The notes under the pieces: generated by a model
Database searches by the model: none
What the model was told of the DNA's origin: nothing
Seen by the model: the letters and a program-made list of their open reading frames with translations, nothing else
Translations under genes and position numbers: made by a program
In this document: positions 32,486-40,145 of the stretch, piece by piece
How positions within the stretch are numbered: the stretch's first letter is position 1
Layout: the number at the start of each line of letters is the position of its first letter
Source of the DNA: Prolixibacteraceae bacterium
GTDB lineage: Bacteria > Bacteroidota > Bacteroidia > Bacteroidales > Prolixibacteraceae
Length of the DNA: 40,145 bases
NCBI GenBank assembly: GCA_003457135.1
Contig: DMSQ01000010.1
Location: forward strand, 22,366-62,510
Reading direction: 5' to 3'

Positions 32486-35400
32486 TTATTTTTGCACCAA
32501 TATTTCTAACAGTTGTCTTAATTCATCAATTTGTTTCTGCTGGAATTCAATTTGTTTCTGCTGCTCCTGAACAGCGGTTATTAAAGGAATCACGAATTCG
32601 GGATATGAAAGGTTCATGGTTTTCATAGGATCGTCATCAATAATCAAACCACTGAACTCTATTCCCAATTCATTAAGGATTTGTTCCACATCCTGGGCAA
32701 TCAGCCCATCGCGCCGGCGTTTGTTCGCATCGTCAATATAATTGTACGAAACCGGTTTTAGCCTTGAAATAAAACTTAGACCAAGTTCATTTTTGTAGAT
32801 GATGTTCTCTTTTAGTCTTCTGTCAGAATAATTAGTCCAGGTTCCGTATCCTCCGACCGTGGTTGCACTTGCATTCCCTAAAACGATTTTGTTGTTGTCA
32901 TTCACTTTTGCATTATATCCAATGGCAGTAGCATTGAAGAGATCACTTGTAGTCACATCAGCTTTATAACCGATTGCAGTGTTATATTGTCCGGTGATAT
33001 TTGAATAAAGCGCTTCCACTCCAGATGCGGTATTATTTATTCCGGAAGTGTTAGAATAAAGTGACTCATTACCAATAGCAGTATTTCCGTCGCCTTCAAT
33101 ATTTGCAAAAAGTGCATGAAATCCATTTGCCGTATTGCTTGAGCCTCTTGTGTTTAGAAAAAGCGAATGATATCCGGTCGAAGTATTTCCATGTCCTTCT
33201 ATGTTTGAATTTAGCGCACCTGTGCCAGTTGCCGTGTTATAGTCTCCAATGGTGTTATAGCAGAGCGCCTGTTCCCCAAATGCTGCATTATGGCTTCCGA
33301 TGGTGTTTGAAGAGAGCGCCAGAATTCCGTTTGCCGTATTTTTACATCCGGAAATATTCTGGGCAAGAGCCCCGAATCCGGACGCGGTATTCTCAGTACC
33401 TGTGGTATTGGAATAAAGTGCATGATAGCCAGTTGCGGTGTTGCCTTCACCTGCAATATTTGAAGTAAGCGCACCATTACCAATTGCAGTATTGGCATTT
33501 CCTGTTGAATTTGAAGCAAGAGACCAGACTCCAATTGCTGTATTATTGTTTCCGGTGGTGTTTGAAATAAGTGCACCATGACCAGTTGCAGTATTATCAT
33601 TTCCAGTTAAATTTGAATAAAGAGCTTGTCTGCCGATAGCGGTATTTTCGCCTCCTTCGGTATTTGAAAAAAGCGCCATAAATCCGATTGATGTATTAGA
33701 TTCCCCAACGGTATTTGAAGTAAGTGAATTAACGCCTAACGCCGTATTATTGCTTCCGGTTGTGTTTGAACTAAGTGCTCCCGAACCGTTTGCAGTATTC
33801 ATGTTACCAGTGGTGTTTGATTTTAACGCACTGTGACCATTTGCAGTGTTCGCATTTCCAGTGATATTTGACACAAGCGCATGAGTACCGTTTGCAGTAT
33901 TACCGTTTCCGGTGGTGTTTGAAGAAAGCGCGAAACCGCCAGTTGCAGTATTACCCTCTCCTGTGGTGTTTGAAAAAAGAGCATTCTTGCCAATTGCTAT
34001 ATTACCATTTCCGGTGGTATTAAAAGATAATGCGCTTACACCAATTGCTATATTTCCGGTACCAGTGATGTTGGATAAAAGTGCCTGATATCCATAGGCA
34101 GTATTCTCATTTCCGGTGGTATTTGATTTTAGCGCCTCATTACCTGTTGCAGTATTAGCATTACCAGTTGAATTTGAACTAAGCGCATGAGTGCCATTGG
34201 CAGTATTGCTGTTTCCAGAAGTGTTTGAACTAAGTGCCCCATGACCAGTTGCAGAATTTTGCATTCCAATGGTGTTTAAAGTGAGGGCTGCCCTGCCAAT
34301 AGCGGTATTAGCAGTTCCTTCGGTATTTGAAGTAAGCGCCATAAATCCAATTGCTGTATTAGAATCCCCAATGGTGTTTGAAGCTAGTGCATCATTACCG
34401 TTTGCAGTATTATTACTACCAGTGGTGTTTGATTTTAGCGCCGCATTGCCAGTTGCAGTATTACCATTTCCAGTTGAATTTGAACTAAGCGCTTGATTAC
34501 CACTTGCAGTATTTCCACACCCTTCAGTATTTGAAAAAAGTGCTGCAAACCCCATCGCTGTATTTCCTGCTCCTATCGTATTTGAAGAAAGTGAATTGCC
34601 ACCAACTGCAGAATTCCAATTTCCTGTAGTATTATTTGCAAGCGCCAGGCTACCCGCTGCAGTATTATTATCACCCGTGGTATTTTCACGAAGGGCAAAA
34701 AAACCTATTGCCATATTACCATTTCCTTCCGTATTTGAATGAAGGGCTTGACTGCCATTTGCAGTATTAAAACTTCCTGTGGTATTTGAAAAGAGCGCCC
34801 AGTTACCAGTTGCTGTATTTTGATTTCCTGTGGTATTGTATGCAAGCGCCCAATTGCCGGTTGCTGTATTTCGGATTCCTTCTGTGTTTGAGTAAAGAGT
34901 ATGGTAGCCATTTGCAGTATTGAACCTTCCCTGGGTGTTTGAAGCAAGCGCTCCCCAACCAATCGCCGAATTATAGCTGCCGATGGTGTTCGAAAGAAGA
35001 GCCTGATAACCAATTGCTGTGTTCCAAACCCCAGTGGTATTTGAATTGGCTGCCTGATAACCAAGCGCTGTGTTGCTATTGCCGGTAGTGTTATTCAATC
35101 CTGCACCTTCTCCAATGAAAGTATTATAGGTTCCGGTTGAAACCTTTCCAGCTCCACTTCCTATATGTAATGAATTATTAACTCCAAATGTTTCAAAATT
35201 ACCTGAAGGTGTAATCCTCAACCTTTCAACTCCATGGGTATAAAACCTAAGGTGGTCGTCGTCAGCAGAAAGTTCGGTCATTATTTTGGTGTCACCATCG
35301 GTATCATTTAATTGCTCGGAAACGGGAATTGGGAAATCGGGAGTAAAGTTAATCCAGTTTGAACCGTCGTATTGAAGCAACTGACCAGCTACCGGCGAAT

Positions 35401-36256
35401 TGAAAGTAAAAGGCTTCCCTGTGATTTCATTCCATGACGGATTACAGGAAAAGGGTTCGCCATTTTTGTACAGATTTCCCGTGAAATTGATGTCTCCTCC
35501 AACATCCAGCGTATATACAGGATTGTATGGATCTGTTGAATTGATCCCAACATGCCTGTTTTTATCCATTACAAAGATTGAATTATCAGCATGCCGGAAA
35601 ATAAATTTTCCGGGACCTTCCCCGGCAAGGCCTCCAGTAGATAAAATCATACTTCCATATCCTTGCGGGAGTGTTGAAGCATCAAAGATAAGTCCTGTAC
35701 CCCAATCTTGTTTATTCCGCAGGGTGGTAACTCCGTTAACTACCAGATCAGGCCATATATTTGGCCAGTCAGGAGGAGGAGTTCCAATGCTTACCTTACC
35801 ACTACTGAGTATTGGCCGAATTTCACCTTCCTTGTAAGTAGTGGCAAAACCATTTCCAGATTCACCGGAATAAAGTGCATAGGGTACGGATAATAATTGA
35901 GTGACTGACATGGTCTGATAATTTGTTCCTCCTTTGTCGTCCACCTCAGTTTTAAGGAAATAGATATCCTTTGACCAATCAATGAGTGGAAAACCATATC
36001 CTCTTCCAATTACGATGTCTATTTGTCCAAATTCATTTGTCTTTGGATTGAAAGTCTCGATATAAACAGCAGATCCAACATTACTGCTTTGTAGAATGCT
36101 TACCCGTAAACTGATCACTTTATTGGCAATGGGCTGTCCGTTTGATTTGTTAATAGATGCCTTGTAACTAAAAGCCTGAGGTGGCGCTATTTCCTGGGCA
36201 TTGAGTACCATAAAAGAGAGCAATGCCCCAAAAAGAATGGTAAATAATTTTTTCAT
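32486..36256 (-). CDS. Exported fibre with YadA-head-like repeats and S74 chaperone domain
   Basis: A 1256-residue exported protein. A Sec signal peptide (MKKLFTILFGALLSFMVLNA) is followed by a Bacteroidota fibre N-domain (~21-370) with a GINSTDPYNPVYTLDVGGDI segment. Residues ~370-1105 are 43 tandem 17-residue repeats of the form TGNxNTAxGxxALxSNT, much like YadA-head left-handed beta-roll repeats. The C-terminal ~115 residues are a peptidase S74 intramolecular chaperone (SDRRLKENI, FISRLKPVSYNYI, GLIAQDVEQIL) with the Ser1144/Lys1149 dyad, then a short coiled coil. In phage tail spikes this domain drives trimerisation and then cuts itself off. No T9SS domain is present; the T9SS-sorted upstream gene lies 11 nt away in an operon. 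A trimeric surface or periplasmic fibre is inferred. Confidence 0.88.
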   Translation of the reverse strand: MKKLFTILFGALLSFMVLNAQEIAPPQAFSYKASINKSNGQPIANKVISLRVSILQSSNVGSAVYIETFNPKTNEFGQIDIVIGRGYGFPLIDWSKDIYFLKTEVDDKGGTNYQTMSVTQLLSVPYALYSGESGNGFATTYKEGEIRPILSSGKVSIGTPPPDWPNIWPDLVVNGVTTLRNKQDWGTGLIFDASTLPQGYGSMILSTGGLAGEGPGKFIFRHADNSIFVMDKNRHVGINSTDPYNPVYTLDVGGDINFTGNLYKNGEPFSCNPSWNEITGKPFTFNSPVAGQLLQYDGSNWINFTPDFPIPVSEQLNDTDGDTKIMTELSADDDHLRFYTHGVERLRITPSGNFETFGVNNSLHIGSGAGKVSTGTYNTFIGEGAGLNNTTGNSNTALGYQAANSNTTGVWNTAIGYQALLSNTIGSYNSAIGWGALASNTQGRFNTANGYHTLYSNTEGIRNTATGNWALAYNTTGNQNTATGNWALFSNTTGSFNTANGSQALHSNTEGNGNMAIGFFALRENTTGDNNTAAGSLALANNTTGNWNSAVGGNSLSSNTIGAGNTAMGFAALFSNTEGCGNTASGNQALSSNSTGNGNTATGNAALKSNTTGSNNTANGNDALASNTIGDSNTAIGFMALTSNTEGTANTAIGRAALTLNTIGMQNSATGHGALSSNTSGNSNTANGTHALSSNSTGNANTATGNEALKSNTTGNENTAYGYQALLSNITGTGNIAIGVSALSFNTTGNGNIAIGKNALFSNTTGEGNTATGGFALSSNTTGNGNTANGTHALVSNITGNANTANGHSALKSNTTGNMNTANGSGALSSNTTGSNNTALGVNSLTSNTVGESNTSIGFMALFSNTEGGENTAIGRQALYSNLTGNDNTATGHGALISNTTGNNNTAIGVWSLASNSTGNANTAIGNGALTSNIAGEGNTATGYHALYSNTTGTENTASGFGALAQNISGCKNTANGILALSSNTIGSHNAAFGEQALCYNTIGDYNTATGTGALNSNIEGHGNTSTGYHSLFLNTRGSSNTANGFHALFANIEGDGNTAIGNESLYSNTSGINNTASGVEALYSNITGQYNTAIGYKADVTTSDLFNATAIGYNAKVNDNNKIVLGNASATTVGGYGTWTNYSDRRLKENIIYKNELGLSFISRLKPVSYNYIDDANKRRRDGLIAQDVEQILNELGIEFSGLIIDDDPMKTMNLSYPEFVIPLITAVQEQQKQIEFQQKQIDELRQLLEILVQK
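32950..35142 (-). repeat. 43 tandem 51-bp coding repeats
   Basis: In-frame 51-bp units encoding the 17-residue fibre repeats. Multi-unit similarity is visible: units 14-17 match 27-30 (TGSNNTA, SNTAIGFMAL, NTAIGR, ATGHGAL), and units 12-13, 18-19 and 24-25 match. The array therefore grew by block duplication. Confidence 0.85.
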
Positions 36257-36267
36257 GGCGTTTTGGT

Positions 36268-36720
36268 TTAAATTTTCACAATCTTTTCAATCTTTACTGG
36301 CTGTTTATTCCCGGGTACGAATACTTTCAGGTAATATAACCCAGAGGAAAACTTGCTCATATTGACCTGCAAAACAGGTTGGTTTATGATTATTCGGTCA
36401 ATAATTTTCATCCCTAAATGGTTGTATATTTCAAGAAAGAATCTTGTGGAGTCGAAGGGTGAAATTTCAATTGTAGTGTAACGTTCAGTTACCGTAGGAT
36501 AAACTTTAATAGTTGTCCCGAAACCTGGGAGCTGTTCGTTTGGGATTTCAGTAAGGGTGCTAAGATTGTAAAAGGTGATATCTGTAAGGCTCCCACCCAA
36601 GACCCAATCAACAGTTATCCCCGCTATTTTCTCATATCCACCGGAAGAAACAACCTGTTGTGCACTGCAAAACATGCAGCCACAGACAAGAAATAAAAAG
36701 CATCCAAATACTTTTTTCAT
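36268..36720 (-). CDS. Small T9SS-sorted secreted protein
   Basis: A 150-residue protein starting at the ATG at 36720 (MKKVFGCFLFLVCGCMFCSA, a clear signal peptide); an upstream in-frame start would bury the signal. The mature N-part (QQVVSSGGYEKIAGITVDWV) is the short GGY...VDWVLGG motif common in small Bacteroidota secreted proteins. The last ~85 residues form a type A sorting domain: IKVYPTVTERYTTIEI, LEIYNHLGMKII and GLYYLKVF. It is nearly all sorting domain, with about 40 residues of cargo. The fibre gene starts 11 nt downstream, so the two are co-expressed. A role as surface anchor or helper for the fibre is a guess from this pairing. Confidence 0.85.
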   Translation of the reverse strand: MKKVFGCFLFLVCGCMFCSAQQVVSSGGYEKIAGITVDWVLGGSLTDITFYNLSTLTEIPNEQLPGFGTTIKVYPTVTERYTTIEISPFDSTRFFLEIYNHLGMKIIDRIIINQPVLQVNMSKFSSGLYYLKVFVPGNKQPVKIEKIVKI

Positions 36721-37322
36721 GGCTTTAAATTTTTGAATCTTAAAAGGAATTGTAACCTTCTCATCAGCAGTAAGTGAGTTTTTACCCATTAATCGTAGAA
36801 TAGTTTTAATGGGAGCTTAGTCTGCCCAAAAGTCAGGATGGTGGCCTGAAAGGGCAATTATAGGTTAATCAAAAACATTCATTCGCATTTTGGATTTGCA
36901 GGATTAATCCCAAAGCGAATAGAAGAACTATTTTCATACTGAACAACTGAATAATCGAGGTTTATTCTCAAATTATCAAATGACAAATAAATTCGTTATA
37001 AACCTTTTGGCTTCTCTGAAGTCTTTCAGATAAATTTTAAGACATTTACTATAATGACTTAAAATTGAGATTAATGCTATTAAATTTATGAAATAAAATC
37101 CAATTAATTGACATCCATTTGTATTTTTTTCGAAGTTATTTTGCTAAAAAGAGTAATGACTTTGTTTTTTGAAAATTTCAAAATGCAGTATATGCCGTCC
37201 TTCCGGATTTTACCCGAAAGATGATTATTTCTTTTTCAAAAACGATATCCATCACAAATTTCCATAAAAACTAAACACTTTTGCAGTTACTTTGTAGTTA
37301 GTATTTCAAGTTTAATCGAATA
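36721..37322. other. Divergent intergenic gap without recognised gene
   Basis: About 600 bp between the fibre operon and the ABC exporter genes. TTACTTTG at 37287-37294, 28 nt before the ABC ATG, is a one-mismatch -7 box but has no -33 partner. No ORF, hairpin or RNA gene stands out. Confidence 0.3.
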
Positions 37323-39071
37323 ATGGGTAATTCAGAAAATAAAAAAACCGGGAATAAGGAAAGGAAGCCAAGTGTGTTTAGTTTATTGAAGCTCTACAGG
37401 GGAATGGTTGCCTTCCTGGTCATATTTGCCCTGCTTAGTAATGGTGTAAATTTAGTACTGCCTAAAATCATTTCTCGAGCTATCGATTCCTTTACAGGAG
37501 GACATTTTGTTCTCAAAATCGTCGTGCTTGAGTTTTTGGTTGCATCGCTGGTTATTTTCCTTTTCACCTACCTTCAAAGTATTGTGCAGACTTTCGCATC
37601 CGAGAAAGTTGGTCGCGACCTGCGTACCCGTTTGTCAGACAAAATCTCACGGCAAAGCTATTCCTACATCCAGAAAACGAATCCGTCGAAACTTCTGACC
37701 AACCTGACCTCCGATATTGATTCCATCAAGATGTTTGTGTCTATGGCTGTGGTTACCATTTTTTCGTCAGTCTTTATTATTATCGGAACCTGTGTGCTGC
37801 TGCTCATGATCAACTATAAACTGGCAGTGCCCATAATAACCATCATCCCGATTATTGGCGGGGCATTTTATTTGGTAATCCGAAAAGTGAAGGTTCTGTT
37901 TAAACGAAGCCGCGAAATTATTGATTGGCTCAACAAAGTAATCAACGAAAGCATCATGGGATCGGCCATTATTAGAGTACTCAATTCGCAGCAACCTGAA
38001 TACCATAAATTTCTGGAAGCCAATACCGATGCACGGAATGTCGGGTTAGCCATACTCCGGTTGTTTGCGGCGCTGATTCCAATTATCACTTTCACGGCTA
38101 ACCTTGCAATGCTGACCATTCTGATGCTTGGAGGACATTTTGTAATTACCGGAAACATGTCGCTGGGAGATTTTGCAGCTTTTAACAGTTATCTGGCTTT
38201 ACTTATTTTTCCGATTATCATGATAGGGTTTATGAGCAATATCATTTCACAGGCTTCGGCATCATACGCCCGGATCAATGATGTTTTGGAAGCTTCTGAA
38301 CCAATAGAAAACGGGACATTGAAGGCAAGGCTTAAGGGAAACATCGAACTCAACCATGTTTCTCTTTCGTACGACGAAAAGCCGATATTAAAAGATATTT
38401 CGCTTTCAGTAAAAGGTGGAACACAGGTAGCCATCATTGGTCCCACCGCCGCCGGGAAAAGTCAGTTGCTTAACCTTTTGACTGATCTCGTAAAACCGGA
38501 TTCAGGCACCATTGAGTTCGACGGCCACAACATTGAAAACTACGACAAGGAATCGTTTCGTAGTCAGATTGGATTTGTACTTCAGGACAGTGTTATTTTT
38601 AACATGAGCCTTCGCGAAAATATTGCGTTCAGCGATAAGGTTACTGACGAATCGCTTGAAAAAGCCATTACGACAGCAGAATTGATGGACTTTGTGAATT
38701 CGTTCCCTGACAAACTTAACACCATTGTTTCTGAACGGGGAACCAGCCTTTCAGGTGGGCAAAAGCAACGGATCATGCTGGCACGGGCGCTCGCTATAAA
38801 TCCCCGGATTTTATTGCTCGATGATTTTACTTCACGGGTTGATCGCACAACCGAGAAAAAAATACAGGCCAATCTGGTCCTCAATTATCCTGAATTAACC
38901 CTTCTTTCGATTACACAAAAGATTGCTTCTGTGAAGCATTTCAGTCAGATTGTTTTGCTTATGGAAGGCGAAGTGATAGCCAAAGGAACACATCAGGAGT
39001 TAATGGAAACCTGCACCGAATACGTACAGATATACAATTCACAACGAAGCACCAGTCATTATGAATTATAA
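37323..39071 (+). CDS. ABC exporter half-transporter with degenerate ATP site
   Basis: A 582-residue type IV exporter subunit: six predicted membrane helices in residues ~25-310, then an ATPase domain. Walker A is GPTAAGKSQ (~373), the Q-loop region is IGFVLQDSVIF and the signature is LSGGQKQR (~476). Walker B ends LLLDDFTSRVD, with Asp where the catalytic Glu normally stands. The switch histidine is replaced by Gln in LLSITQKIASV. These two changes mark the non-hydrolysing subunit of heterodimeric exporters such as TM287/288. The next gene overlaps it by 11 nt and would be the catalytic partner. Substrate (drug, lipid or peptide) is unknown. Confidence 0.93.
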   Translation: MGNSENKKTGNKERKPSVFSLLKLYRGMVAFLVIFALLSNGVNLVLPKIISRAIDSFTGGHFVLKIVVLEFLVASLVIFLFTYLQSIVQTFASEKVGRDLRTRLSDKISRQSYSYIQKTNPSKLLTNLTSDIDSIKMFVSMAVVTIFSSVFIIIGTCVLLLMINYKLAVPIITIIPIIGGAFYLVIRKVKVLFKRSREIIDWLNKVINESIMGSAIIRVLNSQQPEYHKFLEANTDARNVGLAILRLFAALIPIITFTANLAMLTILMLGGHFVITGNMSLGDFAAFNSYLALLIFPIIMIGFMSNIISQASASYARINDVLEASEPIENGTLKARLKGNIELNHVSLSYDEKPILKDISLSVKGGTQVAIIGPTAAGKSQLLNLLTDLVKPDSGTIEFDGHNIENYDKESFRSQIGFVLQDSVIFNMSLRENIAFSDKVTDESLEKAITTAELMDFVNSFPDKLNTIVSERGTSLSGGQKQRIMLARALAINPRILLLDDFTSRVDRTTEKKIQANLVLNYPELTLLSITQKIASVKHFSQIVLLMEGEVIAKGTHQELMETCTEYVQIYNSQRSTSHYEL

Positions 39072-40145
39072 CCTCAACGACCTGTCTGGTGCTAAGGAGC
39101 AAAAAAAATCAACTCTATCTGCACTTAAAAGATTGCTCGGTTTAATTCAGGAAGAAAAACGAACGATCATTCTTGCTACGATTATCATTTTCATCAATTC
39201 AGGCCTGAGCCTGATTGGACCATACCTGATCGGGCACACCATTGATACCTATATTCAGTCAAAACAATATCATGGCGTAATTATTTTCTCGTCTATTTTG
39301 CTGGGAATTTACCTTACGGCCTTTGTTACCAATTACCTGCAAATAAAAATCATGGGCGGTGTCGGACAACGGATGCTTTTTAGTTTAAGGAATGCAGTGT
39401 TCAATAAGTTGCAGGAACTGCCGGTTGACTTTTTTAATCAAAACAAAGCGGGCGATCTTATTTCACGCATTAACAACGATACCGACAAGTTAAACCTGTT
39501 CTTTTCACAATCACTGATGAATTTTATTGGCAGCATCTTTACCATGGTGGGAGCCGGCATTTTTCTGTTGAGCATTAATCCCGAATTGGGATCTGCAGCC
39601 CTTTTACCTGCCCTGGTTATATGGATATTTACCAAAGCAATATCGCCATGGGTGAAAAAGAAGAATGCTGAAAACTTAAAAAGCACAGGTGGATTGAGCG
39701 CCGAAATTCAGGAAAGCCTCAATAATTTCAAGGTGATTGTTGCTTTTAACCGGCGAGATTACTTCCGGAAACGATTTGATGAAGCTATTCAGAAAAATTA
39801 TGCTGCCTCAGTCAGCGCCGGATTGGCCAATAACATTTTTACACCGGTTTATGGACTTTCGGCCAATGTGGGTCAGTTAATTGTACTGGCTTTTGGTATT
39901 TACCTGATCACAGCCTTAAATTTCTCTGTTGGTTTGCTCATCGGATTCCTGGCTTATGTGAATAACTTTTATCAACCGCTGAGACAGTTGGCCGGATTAT
40001 GGGCAAGTTTTCAAACCGCGATGGCCGGATGGGACCGGATTTCGCAAATTCTTTCGCTTGAATCCAACCTTGAAATCATTGAAGATAAAACGGTTGAATC
40101 CACTTCTTCCTATCTTTCCTTTCGCGATGTTTCATTTACTTATCC
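39061..40145 (+). CDS. ABC exporter half-transporter, second subunit (partial)
   Basis: An ATG at 39061, overlapping the end of the previous gene by 11 nt, opens a frame that runs without stop to the window edge (361 codons). The N-terminal ~340 residues are the ABC exporter membrane domain: LIGPYLIGHTIDTYIQ, PVDFFNQNKAGDLISRINND and LIGFLAYVNNFYQPLRQLAG. The last residues visible (LSFRDVSFTYP) are the start of the nucleotide-binding domain. Walker motifs lie beyond the window, so the prediction that it has the canonical catalytic Glu is untested. Overlap and pairing suggest a heterodimeric exporter. Confidence 0.9.
   Translation, partial: MNYNLNDLSGAKEQKKSTLSALKRLLGLIQEEKRTIILATIIIFINSGLSLIGPYLIGHTIDTYIQSKQYHGVIIFSSILLGIYLTAFVTNYLQIKIMGGVGQRMLFSLRNAVFNKLQELPVDFFNQNKAGDLISRINNDTDKLNLFFSQSLMNFIGSIFTMVGAGIFLLSINPELGSAALLPALVIWIFTKAISPWVKKKNAENLKSTGGLSAEIQESLNNFKVIVAFNRRDYFRKRFDEAIQKNYAASVSAGLANNIFTPVYGLSANVGQLIVLAFGIYLITALNFSVGLLIGFLAYVNNFYQPLRQLAGLWASFQTAMAGWDRISQILSLESNLEIIEDKTVESTSSYLSFRDVSFTY

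Noticed and set aside
33103..35064. Additional open frames on both strands in the fibre repeat region
   Set aside because: They are shadow frames created by the 51-bp periodicity.
32950..35142. CRISPR-like regular spacing
   Set aside because: The 51-bp period is in frame within a long open reading frame encoding 17-residue repeats; there are no unique spacers between conserved repeats.
32486..36256. Prophage remnant, suggested by the S74 tail-fibre domain
   Set aside because: No other phage gene is near; the protein has a Sec signal peptide and sits with a T9SS-sorted protein.

Overview
The window reads as a piece of a Bacteroidota chromosome. Three things point there: C-terminal type A sorting domains of the type IX secretion system (T9SS), promoters with the Bacteroidota TAnnTTTG -7 box, and a SusC-type-free but typical TonB receptor/GH51/MalQ gene set. 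An environmental Bacteroidales/Marinilabiliales-like lineage is my best guess, but the sequence does not prove it. No tRNA, rRNA, CRISPR array, integrase or transposase gene was found.

Left flank (1-7.9 kb) is housekeeping and carbohydrate metabolism. A CBS-domain gene and nadK run leftward, divergent from pdxJ and an alpha/beta hydrolase. Then come malQ, an overlapping Gfo/Idh/MocA oxidoreductase and a secreted GH51 arabinofuranosidase, all leftward. Intergenic palindromes and a clear terminator separate the last two.

The accessory core (8.0-13.2 kb) is the most interesting part. Seven copies of a leftward terminator hairpin, most with a conserved ~60-nt tail, stand at the 3' ends of decayed copies of one T9SS sorting domain. 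That domain is the same one that ends the intact 2529-residue gene at 14.2-21.8 kb. Between these tails lie toxin-antitoxin-type modules: a nonsense-broken DUF4160 gene with DUF2442, a hicA-hicB pair on each strand, a duplicated DUF2442 remnant and a RhuM-Fic fusion. The two hicAB modules share a promoter layout and a 13-bp operator-like half-site. Several modules join the sorting-domain sequence directly, so the tails look like recombination points.

Next is a surface-protein block, also leftward: a lipoprotein gene and the giant adhesin-like gene, which has 14 Ig/PKD-like repeats of ~88 residues, HYR-like units and a T9SS sorting domain. A 1-kb gene-free gap with a CAA-rich leader and a MITE-like element follows.

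The right flank (22.8-40.1 kb) holds priA (leftward), a TonB-dependent receptor and a chemoreceptor (rightward), then leftward pfkA, ispH and cmk. After these comes a two-gene leftward operon: a small T9SS-sorted protein and a 1256-residue fibre with 43 tandem 17-residue repeats, capped by a phage-type S74 intramolecular chaperone. The window ends in a rightward pair of ABC exporter genes that looks like a heterodimer with one degenerate ATP site; the second gene runs off the right edge.
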